Assembly (NCBI GenBank): GCA_029068025.1
Contig: JAIEDJ010000047.1
Span: 1-7,302, forward strand
DNA from: Oscillospiraceae bacterium
GTDB taxonomy: Bacteria > Bacillota > Clostridia > Oscillospirales > Ruminococcaceae
Direction: 5' to 3'
DNA: 7,302 nt
The notes beneath the pieces are model-generated. The model made no database searches, was not told the origin of the DNA, and saw only the letters and a program-made list of their open reading frames with translations. The position numbers and the translations under genes are program-made. Positions 1 through 5,447 of the stretch are shown here, piece by piece (the stretch's first letter is position 1; each line of letters begins with the position of its first letter).

Positions 1-23
1 CCCTCTCCCCGAGAGGGGTTTTT
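1..23 (+). terminator. Rho-independent terminator of a gene left of the window
   Basis: CCCTCTC (1-7) pairs with GAGAGGG (11-17) across a 3-nt loop and is followed by G and TTTTT (19-23). This is a compact intrinsic terminator for rightward transcription, so a plus-strand gene probably ends just outside the window. The stem may extend further left than can be seen. Confidence 0.8.
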
Positions 24-33
24 ATACAAGCTT

Positions 34-64
34 AAGCGCACCGCATATGCGGTGCGCTTTTGTT
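34..64. terminator. Perfect 26-nt palindrome, probable (bi)directional terminator
   Basis: Bases 34-59 are a perfect palindrome centred between 46 and 47 (arm AAGCGCACCGCAT). On the plus strand it is followed by TTTTGTT, a good U-tract. On the minus strand it begins 3 nt after the lgt stop codon and is followed by TTAAGCTT, a weaker U-tract. It therefore acts best as a second terminator for rightward transcription, and may also end the leftward lgt transcript. Its position between convergent transcripts fits that double role. Confidence 0.75.
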
Positions 65-860
65 ATATTTGATCCTGTTTTTTCTTAAGCTGTTTGCTTG
101 ATTTTGATACCAAAAAGGCAGCGCTGCCGATGAACACGAAAATGCTTATAAACTGCGAGGTCGATGATCCTAAAATAAAGCCGCGGTATTCGTCGCCACG
201 CCAGAATTCAAGGATAAAGCGCCCTACGGAATAGATCAGCAGATAGAGCGGCAGCAGCTTGCCTTTTGATCTCGGTGCTTTAAGAAGCAAAAACCACAGC
301 AGTCCCGCAAGAAGAAACTCAAAGCCTGCTTCTATCAGCTGAACGGGGACGCGCGGCACGCCGTTGGCGCTATCCACTATGGAGCTTGTAAATGTGATCC
401 CGTGTTCCCATTCAACGCCGTAGCAGCAGCCCGCCATAAAGCAGCCGATCCTTGCGAAGCCGTGGAACAAGGCGATCGCGGGGGTGAGGCAGTCAGCCGC
501 CGTATCGGCCGGGAGCTTTTGTACTTTTATTGATATACAGCCCGCGATAATTCCACCTATCAATCCGCCGTAGAATACCGAGCCGCCGAATATTGATTTG
601 AAAAGCGCCGCGAATTCCTTGATGTCCGCCGCTTCAGTCAATTCGTTCCAATAGGAAATATTGGTGACACCGTACAGCAGGTGCATTCCGATAAATACGC
701 CGACAGCGGCAAAAAAACAAACGAAGATCAGCGGTATACCGTCTCCGGTGAGCTTTTTATATCTGTAAACGGCAAGCGGGAAAGCTATAAAGATCCCGAC
801 AACGGCGCATATTGCGTATGATCCGATGAATACTGAACCAATATTGAATCCCGAAAACAT
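63..860 (-). CDS. lgt: Prolipoprotein diacylglyceryl transferase family protein
   Basis: This is a 265-residue polytopic membrane protein of the Lgt family. The family transfers diacylglycerol from phosphatidylglycerol to the lipobox cysteine of prolipoproteins, the first step of lipoprotein maturation in the cytoplasmic membrane. Visible Lgt landmarks are Gly-Gly-Leu-Ile-Gly-Gly (98-103), the signature around Arg137-Ile-Gly-Cys (matching the E. coli GRIGN region), Arg170-Val-Pro-Val-Gln-Leu-Ile-Glu177 (matching HPSQLYE) and Glu-Phe-Trp-Arg221-Gly-Asp. Several hydrophobic segments span the length (about 8-30, 44-64, 91-112, 180-194, 203-219, 236-252). Two positions differ from E. coli: Tyr97 stands where the essential His103 is expected, and Cys140 where Asn146 is expected. 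To my knowledge similar changes occur in clostridial homologues. The ATG start has GGAGG (865-869) 4 nt upstream. The SGNH gene lies 66 nt upstream on the same strand. A divergent paralogue with another lipid substrate cannot be excluded. Confidence 0.85.
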   Translation of the reverse strand: MFSGFNIGSVFIGSYAICAVVGIFIAFPLAVYRYKKLTGDGIPLIFVCFFAAVGVFIGMHLLYGVTNISYWNELTEAADIKEFAALFKSIFGGSVFYGGLIGGIIAGCISIKVQKLPADTAADCLTPAIALFHGFARIGCFMAGCCYGVEWEHGITFTSSIVDSANGVPRVPVQLIEAGFEFLLAGLLWFLLLKAPRSKGKLLPLYLLIYSVGRFILEFWRGDEYRGFILGSSTSQFISIFVFIGSAAFLVSKSSKQLKKKQDQI

Positions 861-888
861 TTTACCTCCGGTTCTTGTAGAAATACTA

Positions 889-912
889 TGCCCTGCCGCT
901 ATAGGCAGGGCA
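889..912 (-). terminator. Hairpin between the SGNH gene and lgt
   Basis: TGCCCTGCC (889-897) pairs with GGCAGGGCA (904-912) across a 6-nt loop, giving a 9-bp GC-rich stem 14 nt past the stop of the upstream esterase gene. Read leftward, it is followed by TAGTATTT, which is not a clean U-tract. It could be a weak terminator, an mRNA-stabilising hairpin or an attenuator setting lgt expression. The core stem sequence GGCAGGGC recurs in the hairpin at 3949-3969. Confidence 0.4.
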
Positions 913-926
913 ATTATAATTGATCG

Positions 927-1847
927 TTAATTTATTCCCAGCTGCTCGCATATTTCCAGCAGAGCGATATAGTAGCACTCGGGAGCCAGGTGTATCCCGT
1001 CGCCGCTGTCAAGTCCCGACGACAGCATATTGTCGGAATTTTTCAGCAGATATGCGAAATCTATAAAGCTGACGCGCTGACCGAAGTTCTCGGCAATGTA
1101 ATTCTTCATTGCCAGATTGAACGCGTCGATCCGGCTGTGCTCAGCAAACTGTGAATTTATCGGCGTTATCGCGCAGACATATACGTTCGCACTTGAATTC
1201 TCAAGCGTAAAGTCGATTATCTTGCGGTAATTTTCGCAGTACTGCTGGGCGGATGTCATGTTTACATCGTTCATTCCCATTGAAAGGATAACGTTCTCGG
1301 GCTTGGCTTGCTCAAGAACTTCCCCATATCCCGTGGGCTGTCCGTAATAGTGGAACTCCATATCGAAAAAATTACGCGCACCAACGGAGCCTGCCGCATA
1401 GACGTTTTTGGCCTTTACGACATTGTATGCCGTAAACCCGCGGCAAATGCTGTCTCCAACGAAAAGAGCCTTGTCCGCAAACGCCGCTTCGGATTCGGAA
1501 AGGCATATCCTTCCGTTTGCGTCATAGGAGAATTTTTTCTCAAGCTCAAGGAATCTCATATGGCGCTCTGTTGATATCTGACCTGCGGAGTTTGATGGCT
1601 CCGGAACAGAACTGCTTTCTTCCGATGAGGAGCTTTGGCTTGGCACGGATGAAATGTTCGAAATGCTCTCTGATTTTGAAGAGGACGAGGATCCCGGCTG
1701 TTTTGATAAAGTTTTGTCGGGTTTATTTATCAGATTTGACGCGCCGTACGCGGGAGTCTCAGTGGGCTGAAAGACTGCATAGCAGCCGCACATAAGCGCG
1801 GCAATAAATAAAACTCCGATAATGCAGAGTAAAATTTGTTTTTTCAC
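927..1847 (-). CDS. Membrane-anchored SGNH/GDSL-family hydrolase with Ser-rich linker
   Basis: This is a 306-residue extracytoplasmic esterase-like protein. Residues 1-24 are a basic start plus hydrophobic segment ending in Leu-Met-Cys-Gly-Cys22. That is a poor but possible lipobox, so it is either a lipoprotein or held by an uncleaved anchor. Residues about 48-92 are a low-complexity Ser/Pro/Glu linker that would hold the enzyme off the membrane. The catalytic domain (about 125-306) has all SGNH blocks: Gly-Asp-Ser133 (nucleophile), Gly153/Gly156 (oxyanion region), Gly-Met-Asn193-Asp, and Asp283-Gly-Ile-His286. The family includes esterases and carbohydrate deacetylases; the substrate here is unknown, with cell-wall or dietary O-acetyl groups being plausible. 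The start is GTG (1845-1847) with GGAAG (1858-1862) 10 nt upstream. A TATATT box (1887-1892) lies upstream but I see no good -35. If Cys22 is lipidated, the neighbouring lgt product would be the enzyme acting on it. Confidence 0.85.
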   Translation of the reverse strand: MKKQILLCIIGVLFIAALMCGCYAVFQPTETPAYGASNLINKPDKTLSKQPGSSSSSKSESISNISSVPSQSSSSEESSSVPEPSNSAGQISTERHMRFLELEKKFSYDANGRICLSESEAAFADKALFVGDSICRGFTAYNVVKAKNVYAAGSVGARNFFDMEFHYYGQPTGYGEVLEQAKPENVILSMGMNDVNMTSAQQYCENYRKIIDFTLENSSANVYVCAITPINSQFAEHSRIDAFNLAMKNYIAENFGQRVSFIDFAYLLKNSDNMLSSGLDSGDGIHLAPECYYIALLEICEQLGIN

Positions 1848-1909
1848 TGTGGTTGCACTTCCGTGATGGTAAACTTTTGAAACGATAATATACTTTCGGT
1901 TTTAAGCGG

Positions 1910-1957
1910 AAAAATCGCCGACAAGACCTGTTTAAAACAATGATGTCTGATCGGCGA
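1910..1957 (-). terminator. Intrinsic terminator of the SCP2-like gene
   Basis: Read leftward, TCGCCGA (complement of 1951-1957) pairs with TCGGCGA (complement of 1915-1921). An inner AGAC/GTCT pairing is set off by 2-nt internal loops, and TTTTT (complement of 1910-1914) follows directly. The hairpin starts 23 nt after the stop codon at 1981. It isolates the SCP2 gene from the SGNH gene downstream. Confidence 0.75.
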
Positions 1958-1980
1958 ATATGTTTCGTTATGTTTGGCTG

Positions 1981-2517
1981 TTACTTTTTCTTGCCGCTCT
2001 TTTTAGCAGCGGGAGCCGCCTTCTTTTCTTCAGCCTTTACTTCCGGCTTAGTCTCAGCCTTTACAGCCGCTTTTTCAGCGGGCTTATCCGCAACCTTTGC
2101 CGCAGGTTTCTCAGCGGCCTTTGCAGCGGGCTTCTCGGCAGCCTTTGCAGACTTTGCGGCGGGAGCCTTCTTTGCCGCGGACTTCTTGGACGGAACGAGA
2201 CACTCAAGAGCCTTGAGCTTTGCGGGATCGCCGCTCTTGATCTGAACGGAACCGTCGCTCAGCGCCTTGTCGAAGGCGAGCTCACCGGTGAACATCTTGG
2301 CGATGATATCAGCGGAAGCCTCGACCTCGCAGTTGTTATCATCATAGTGATACGGCTCAACCATAAGCTGACCGTCTCTTACAACTACAAAAATATCCTC
2401 GTTCTCCTCGGAAAGCAGCGAAAAGGAAACGGCAACGAGATCCGCAAACTTCTTTGCCTTTGCGGTGCTTCCCTTCAGACTTTCCCATACGTTTTTTGCA
2501 AGTTCAATGTTATTCAT
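1981..2517 (-). CDS. SCP2-like domain protein with Lys/Ala-rich (H1-like) C-terminal tail
   Basis: This is a 178-residue cytoplasmic protein in two parts. Residues about 1-108 resemble an SCP2 (sterol carrier protein 2-like) fold: a beta strand with Val-Val-Val-Arg-Asp-Gly-Gln-Leu-Met-Val-Glu-Pro, then Ala-Ser-Ala-Asp-Ile-Ile-Ala-Lys-Met-Phe-Thr-Gly-Glu-Leu (67-80), then a Lys-Ala-Leu..Gly-Ser-Val-Gln-Ile-Lys-Ser-Gly-Asp segment (84-97). These match the usual SCP2 pattern of a 'G.L' strand, a 'D+LA.+.+GE+' helix and a 'G..++.GD' strand. Bacterial stand-alone SCP2 proteins are thought to bind lipids or other hydrophobic ligands. Residues 110-178 are a disordered Lys/Ala/Pro/Glu tail with a repeated Ala-Ala-Glu-Lys-Pro-Ala-Ala-Lys unit, ending in Lys-Lys-Lys, like histone H1 tails. 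I choose the ATG at 2515-2517 because GGAGG (2528-2532) lies 10 nt upstream. An in-frame TTG at 2551-2553 has no site. The gene is monocistronic. The SCP2 assignment is by pattern, not by search. Confidence 0.75.
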   Translation of the reverse strand: MNNIELAKNVWESLKGSTAKAKKFADLVAVSFSLLSEENEDIFVVVRDGQLMVEPYHYDDNNCEVEASADIIAKMFTGELAFDKALSDGSVQIKSGDPAKLKALECLVPSKKSAAKKAPAAKSAKAAEKPAAKAAEKPAAKVADKPAEKAAVKAETKPEVKAEEKKAAPAAKKSGKKK

Positions 2518-2542
2518 AAAATAGTATCCTCCGTAAATTTCC

Positions 2543-2587
2543 GAGGTTAGCAAACCAACAGATGTAACAGACGAGATATCTAACCTC
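2543..2587 (-). promoter_or_regulatory. Inverted repeat in the SCP2-like gene's leader
   Basis: GAGGTTAG (2543-2550) and CTAACCTC (2580-2587) are perfect 8-nt complements separated by 29 nt. The leader mRNA from the promoter at 2622-2650 would contain this stem, ending about 10 nt before the GGAGG at 2528-2532. It could affect translation or mRNA stability; I match it to no known riboswitch. Confidence 0.4.
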
Positions 2588-2621
2588 TGCTTTAAAACAC
2601 GGTATTCTTATACCCTCATTA

Positions 2622-2650
2622 ATTATACCACAATATATTGTAATTTTCAA
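2622..2650 (-). promoter_or_regulatory. SigA-type promoter of the SCP2-like gene
   Basis: On the minus strand, TTGAAA (complement of 2645-2650) is followed by exactly 17 nt and TATAAT (complement of 2622-2627). The sequence just before the -10 is TGG, giving an extended TGn -10. Transcription should start near 2615, leaving a leader of about 98 nt. This is the best promoter on the minus strand and suggests high constitutive expression. Confidence 0.8.
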
Positions 2651-2804
2651 TAGTGAATAATTAAAAATTTAAAGATTTTTTTTAAGAATTTTAGGGATAA
2701 GTAACAAATTTCCGGAAATAAAACGTGTTTTCACGGGAGAAAATAATTTTTATCGGGCGGTCGGAACGCGCCGCTGTACCAAGATTATTTTGAGGTGAAT
2801 TATT

Positions 2805-3632
2805 ATGAGAAGGATATTACTTGCCGTTTTTACGGTTTTTTTAATGCTTATTCCCGTGACGATGTCTATGGGGGAGACGGCTGATAAAAAGCTGACGGTG
2901 CTCGGAGACTCAATAGCCTCCGGATACGGTCTGGCGGAATATACGCCGGGGAACAACTATTCCGCGCCGCTGTCATTCGGAAATATGCTGGGTGCGGAAT
3001 TTGAGAGTTACAGGAACTTCGCGGTGGACGGCAGAACATCGCGGCAGCTGCTTGACGCGCTGACTGCTCCGAGCGGCACGCTTGCCAACGCTGTGTGCGA
3101 CGCGGATGTGATAGTTGTCTCTATAGGCGGAAACGATTTCCTTCAGCCGATGATCTCGGCGGTGAAAAAAGCCGCCATGGGAGATTATGAGCTTATCGCG
3201 GCTATCTTCAAGGGTGAATTCCGAGCGGAGATGCTTGGCGATTATTCACAAAGGATACTGACCTCAGCGCTGGACGCCGCTAAGCTGGTGGACGTTGAGA
3301 AGACGGCTGAAAATATACGGAAGTGCGTGAAGATCATTTCAGACGCGAACCCGAACGCCCGGATCATTCTGATGACGGTATACGATCCGTTTTCGGGAAA
3401 CGTGCTTTTAAAGGCGGCGTCCGACGTTGCCAAAGAGAGGCTTTCGATCCTGAATACGGAGATCATGGCTATGGAGAACGGCAATGTAAGCGTTACAGAC
3501 GTGTACAGCGCGTTTGACGGCAGGGCGGGAGAGCTTACTAATATCAACAAACTGGATATCCACCCGAACGCCGAGGGACACAACAGAATATACGAGCTGT
3601 TAAGGGAGAAGATCGGCACAGCGGGATTTTAA
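2805..3632 (+). CDS. Secreted SGNH/GDSL-family hydrolase
   Basis: This is a 275-residue secreted esterase or lipase-like protein. Residues 1-26 form a signal peptide: Arg-Arg, a hydrophobic core, and Glu-Thr-Ala26 before Asp as a plausible signal peptidase I site. The SGNH domain fills the rest: Gly-Asp-Ser36 nucleophile, Gly76 in the Val-Asp-Gly-Arg-Thr block, Gly-Gly-Asn110-Asp, and Asp251-Ile-His253-Pro-Asn near the C-terminus. In many SGNH enzymes the last block reads Asp-x-x-His. Here only one residue separates Asp251 and His253, and Leu250 sits at the -3 position, a form I know from lysophospholipase-L1-like members. The substrate is unknown. The ATG at 2805 has GAGGTG (2792-2797) just upstream. 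The gene is divergent from the SCP2 gene, with 287 nt of AT-rich sequence between the two start codons in which I find no convincing rightward promoter. No clear terminator follows; the transcript may run into the repeat region downstream. Confidence 0.85.
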   Translation: MRRILLAVFTVFLMLIPVTMSMGETADKKLTVLGDSIASGYGLAEYTPGNNYSAPLSFGNMLGAEFESYRNFAVDGRTSRQLLDALTAPSGTLANAVCDADVIVVSIGGNDFLQPMISAVKKAAMGDYELIAAIFKGEFRAEMLGDYSQRILTSALDAAKLVDVEKTAENIRKCVKIISDANPNARIILMTVYDPFSGNVLLKAASDVAKERLSILNTEIMAMENGNVSVTDVYSAFDGRAGELTNINKLDIHPNAEGHNRIYELLREKIGTAGF

Positions 3633-3699
3633 CGCGGCTCCTGGCTTGGGTACTTTGTGCCGCTTTTGTCACATTGATCTTGGCTGGTTTTATGACGCT

Positions 3700-3852
3700 G
3701 ATCTTGTCTGGGTTTAAAATGTTGACGAGGGGCTGTTGATTTAAAAGAAATTTCAAAATAACCGGTTCCCCACAGCTACGCTACGCGCCAGCATTTTGCG
3801 AAGCATAATGCGTGCGCTCCGCTCCGCCGCGTGGAACCGCTTTTTGAAATTT
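3700..3852 (+). repeat. Inverted-repeat element, copy A1
   Basis: The left part, 3700-3746, matches 5168-5214 at 44 of 47 positions and ends in TTGATTTAAAA. The arms are AAATTTCAAAA (3748-3758) and TTTTGAAATTT (3842-3852), perfect 11-nt complements. Inside them CGGTTCC (3763-3769) pairs with GGAACCG (3833-3839), so the element can form one long stem around a GC-rich core. The core carries GCATAATGCG (3803-3812) and GCTCCGCTCCG (from 3816). It does not match any insertion sequence I know and encodes no protein. It could be a MITE-like element or a repeated structured RNA. Confidence 0.75.
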
Positions 3853-3882
3853 CTCCTGCGCATCTAAACTGTTGCTCATGGC
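3839..3882 (+). repeat. Direct repeat, first copy (second at 3996-4039)
   Basis: GCTTTTTGAAATTTCTCCTG followed by a diverged tail containing CTGTTG and ending at a GATCTTGG-like box is repeated at 3996-4039. The first 21 bases are identical in both copies and the remainder is partly conserved. This is the right end of the element family; the second copy belongs to the partial element A2. Confidence 0.75.
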
Positions 3883-3948
3883 TTAGGCGCTTGTGCTCAA
3901 ATTTGGCGCGTGGCTCTTGGCTTAAAATAACTTTTTCTGCAGACTGGA

Positions 3949-4039
3949 GGGCAGGGCTTAGCCCTGCCCCGGCTAAGCGCATAATGCGGGCACTTGCTTT
4001 TTGAAATTTCTCCTGCACGTTTAAGCTGTTGATCTTGGA
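3949..4039 (+). repeat. Partial element A2 with 9-bp hairpin
   Basis: A perfect hairpin, GGGCAGGGC (3949-3957), TTA, GCCCTGCCC (3961-3969), is followed by GCATAATGCG (3979-3988) and the family right end TTTTGAAATTT (3999-4009) and its flank. The matching left arm AAATTTCAAAA is absent, so this is a truncated or rearranged copy directly after A1. Confidence 0.6.
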
Positions 4040-4105
4040 TTGCGCTTGGGCAGAGTGACAGAAGCTCCGCCCAAAACTTTACTGTAAAAAAAGTTTTAAA
4101 AGCCC

Positions 4106-4134
4106 TTGCTATTTTTAAGGAAATATGATATAAT
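4106..4134 (+). promoter_or_regulatory. SigA-type promoter of speD
   Basis: TTGCTA (4106-4111), a 17-nt spacer and TATAAT (4129-4134), with TGA before the -10 giving an extended TGn motif. The expected start is near 4141, leaving a leader of about 107 nt before the TTG start codon. The promoter lies after the repeat elements, so elements A1/A2 are not in this transcript. Confidence 0.8.
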
Positions 4135-4140
4135 TACCAT

Positions 4141-4247
4141 AACTGCAATTATCGGGCAATTTTTCGGCATGGAAAGCGGCTGGGCGGATTTTTCGGGTCT
4201 TCGTGTTACGGCGTTTTCCGCAGTTTCTTTTGAGGAGGGATATACGG
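4141..4247 (+). promoter_or_regulatory. Foldable leader of speD
   Basis: AACTGC (4141-4146), at the predicted transcript start, pairs with GCAGTT (4220-4225). GGAAAGCG (4171-4178) pairs with CGTTTTCC (4212-4219) with one G-U pair. The two right arms are contiguous, so they could form one stem interrupted by a 24-nt bulge. The stem ends 7 nt before AGGAGG (4233-4238). A short frame from ATG 4169 (36 codons plus stop, 4169-4279) runs through the ribosome binding site and overlaps the speD start in another frame, but lacks its own clear binding site. I match it to no known riboswitch. Confidence 0.45.
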
Positions 4248-5063
4248 TTGGAAAAAAAGCTTGCCTTGTACGGCTTTAACAACCTCACAAAAACGCTTAG
4301 TTTCAATATTTACGACGTTTGCTACGCAAAAAGTGAGAGGGAACAGAAGGATTATATCGCATATATCGACGAACAGTATAATTCCGAACGTTTGACCGGA
4401 ATTCTTTGTGCTGTCACCGAAAGGATCGGCGCAACCGTACTTAATATATCCAAGCAGGATTATGAGCCGCAGGGGGCTTCCGTGAACGTGCTGTTCGCGG
4501 AGGGCAATATCGATCCCTCGCACGTCGACGAATCCTGCAACAAGGGCATGGGATATTTTCAGAATCTCGGGGTCAACAACGAGACCATTCACGCGCACCT
4601 AGACAAGAGCCATATCACAGTCCACACGTTCCCGGAGTATCACCCCGACAAGGCAATATCGACGTTTCGTGTGGATATCGATGTTGCCACCTGCGGCGAG
4701 ATCTCTCCGCTTAAAACGCTGGATTTCCTTATCGGGAGCTTTGATTCGGATATTATTATAATAGATTACCGCGTGCGCGGGTTCACGCGTGACGTATCCG
4801 GCAAGAAATATTTTATGGACACGCCGATGACCTCGATCCAAGAGTACATCAATCAGGAAACGCTTCTGAAATATGACGCGATGGACGTGAATGTTTATCA
4901 GTCGAATATTTTCCATACAAAAATGCTTATCAAGGAAATAGAGTTGCAAAACTACTTATTTAATACTGACGCATATGAGGTACACCCTCAGGAGCGGCTT
5001 GAGATCACAAACAGTCTGCGCCGCGAGATGATCGAGATCTTCAGCGGAATGAATATCTATTGA
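4248..5063 (+). CDS. speD: S-adenosylmethionine decarboxylase proenzyme, E. coli type
   Basis: This is a 271-residue pyruvoyl-dependent decarboxylase that makes decarboxylated SAM, the aminopropyl donor for spermidine. The proenzyme cleaves itself within Leu-Asp-Lys120-Ser121-His-Ile, and Ser121 becomes the pyruvoyl group of the alpha chain. The following Val-His-Thr-Phe-Pro-Glu, Thr-Phe-Arg-Val-Asp and Thr-Cys149-Gly-Glu-Ile-Ser-Pro-Leu-Lys stretches closely match the E. coli protein. The Ser121-Cys149 spacing of 28 equals Ser112-Cys140 there, and length is near the E. coli 264. The start is TTG at 4248-4250, with AGGAGG (4233-4238) at good spacing. An in-frame GTG at 4203 has no binding site and would add 15 residues not expected for the family. 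It has its own promoter and leader and lies upstream of the decarboxylase gene in the same direction, separated by 638 nt of repeats. No clear terminator follows. The non-ATG start may limit translation. Confidence 0.95.
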   Translation: MEKKLALYGFNNLTKTLSFNIYDVCYAKSEREQKDYIAYIDEQYNSERLTGILCAVTERIGATVLNISKQDYEPQGASVNVLFAEGNIDPSHVDESCNKGMGYFQNLGVNNETIHAHLDKSHITVHTFPEYHPDKAISTFRVDIDVATCGEISPLKTLDFLIGSFDSDIIIIDYRVRGFTRDVSGKKYFMDTPMTSIQEYINQETLLKYDAMDVNVYQSNIFHTKMLIKEIELQNYLFNTDAYEVHPQERLEITNSLRREMIEIFSGMNIY

Positions 5064-5167
5064 AAAAATGATCTGATTTTGTGTGGTGATCTCGGCTTGG
5101 GCGCTTGTGATCGCTTTTGGCGCGTGTATCGTGGCTTGGGAGCTTTTTGATCGGGTTTTATAATGTT

Positions 5168-5315
5168 GATCTTGGCTGGTTTTGAAATGTTGACGAGGGG
5201 CTGTTGATTTAAAAAATTTCAAAACCGGCGGGCAAAGCCCGCCTAGCCAGCCCCACTCGGCTCCGCTCCGTGCTTCGCACTGCGCCGCGCCGAGTGGGAC
5301 TGCTTTTTGAAATTT
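5168..5315 (+). repeat. Inverted-repeat element, copy B1
   Basis: It has the same layout as A1: a 47-nt left flank (5168-5214, 3 mismatches to 3700-3746) ending TTGATTTAAAA, then arms AAATTTCAAAA (5214-5224) and TTTTGAAATTT (5305-5315). The core differs from A1 but keeps hairpins: GGCGGGC/GCCCGCC (5227-5233/5237-5243, AAA loop) and CCCACTCGGC/GCCGAGTGGG (5252-5261/5289-5298). CTCCGCTCCG (5261-5270) is shared with A1. Conserved ends with a changing but always paired core suggest selection for, or a generating mechanism of, secondary structure. Confidence 0.75.
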
Positions 5316-5395
5316 GCAGTCACCCACGCAATGTTGATCTTGGCTTAGATGCTTGTGATCGGGTTTGGAAAGTTGATCTCGGCTGGTTTTATAAC

Positions 5396-5425
5396 GTTGA
5401 TCTTGGCACTTACGCCAAGATCAAC
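5396..5425. repeat. Perfect 12-bp hairpin of the GATCTTGGC motif
   Basis: GTTGATCTTGGC (5396-5407), loop ACTTAC, then GCCAAGATCAAC (5414-5425). Flanking TGGTTT and AAACCA can extend the pairing. No T-run follows, so it is not a typical terminator. It sits midway between B1 and the inverted element C and makes the whole gap a composite imperfect palindrome. Confidence 0.8.
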
Positions 5426-5447
5426 AAACCAAAAGCGCATCAAAGGC

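Larger units (their letters stand above)
3633..4105. other. Non-coding repeat-rich gap before speD
   Basis: There is no credible gene in these 473 bases. The region holds one full and one partial inverted-repeat element (3700-3852 and 3949-4039), a GATCTTGGC motif at 3676-3684, and variants of that motif at 3700 and 4031. The AT-rich/GC-rich alternation differs from the flanking genes. The open frames crossing it encode peptides made of repeat translations. Confidence 0.7.

Noticed and set aside
1940..2550. Long plus-strand frames rich in Ala/Phe and Leu/Arg opposite the SCP2 gene
   Set aside because: They are antisense shadows of the Lys/Ala-rich tail; the minus-strand gene has a promoter, ribosome binding site, terminator and recognisable domain.
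2518..2553. Upstream TTG start for the SCP2-like gene
   Set aside because: The ribosome binding site GGAGG lies inside this extension and serves the ATG at 2515-2517.
3776..4018. 80-codon minus-strand open frame in the repeat gap
   Set aside because: It lies entirely across elements A1/A2, its peptide is a translation of the repeated arms and cores, and its AGGAGA-like sequence is part of the repeat.
4203..4247. Upstream GTG start for speD
   Set aside because: No ribosome binding site before it, and the added residues are not expected in SpeD; TTG at 4248 follows AGGAGG at 8-9 nt spacing.
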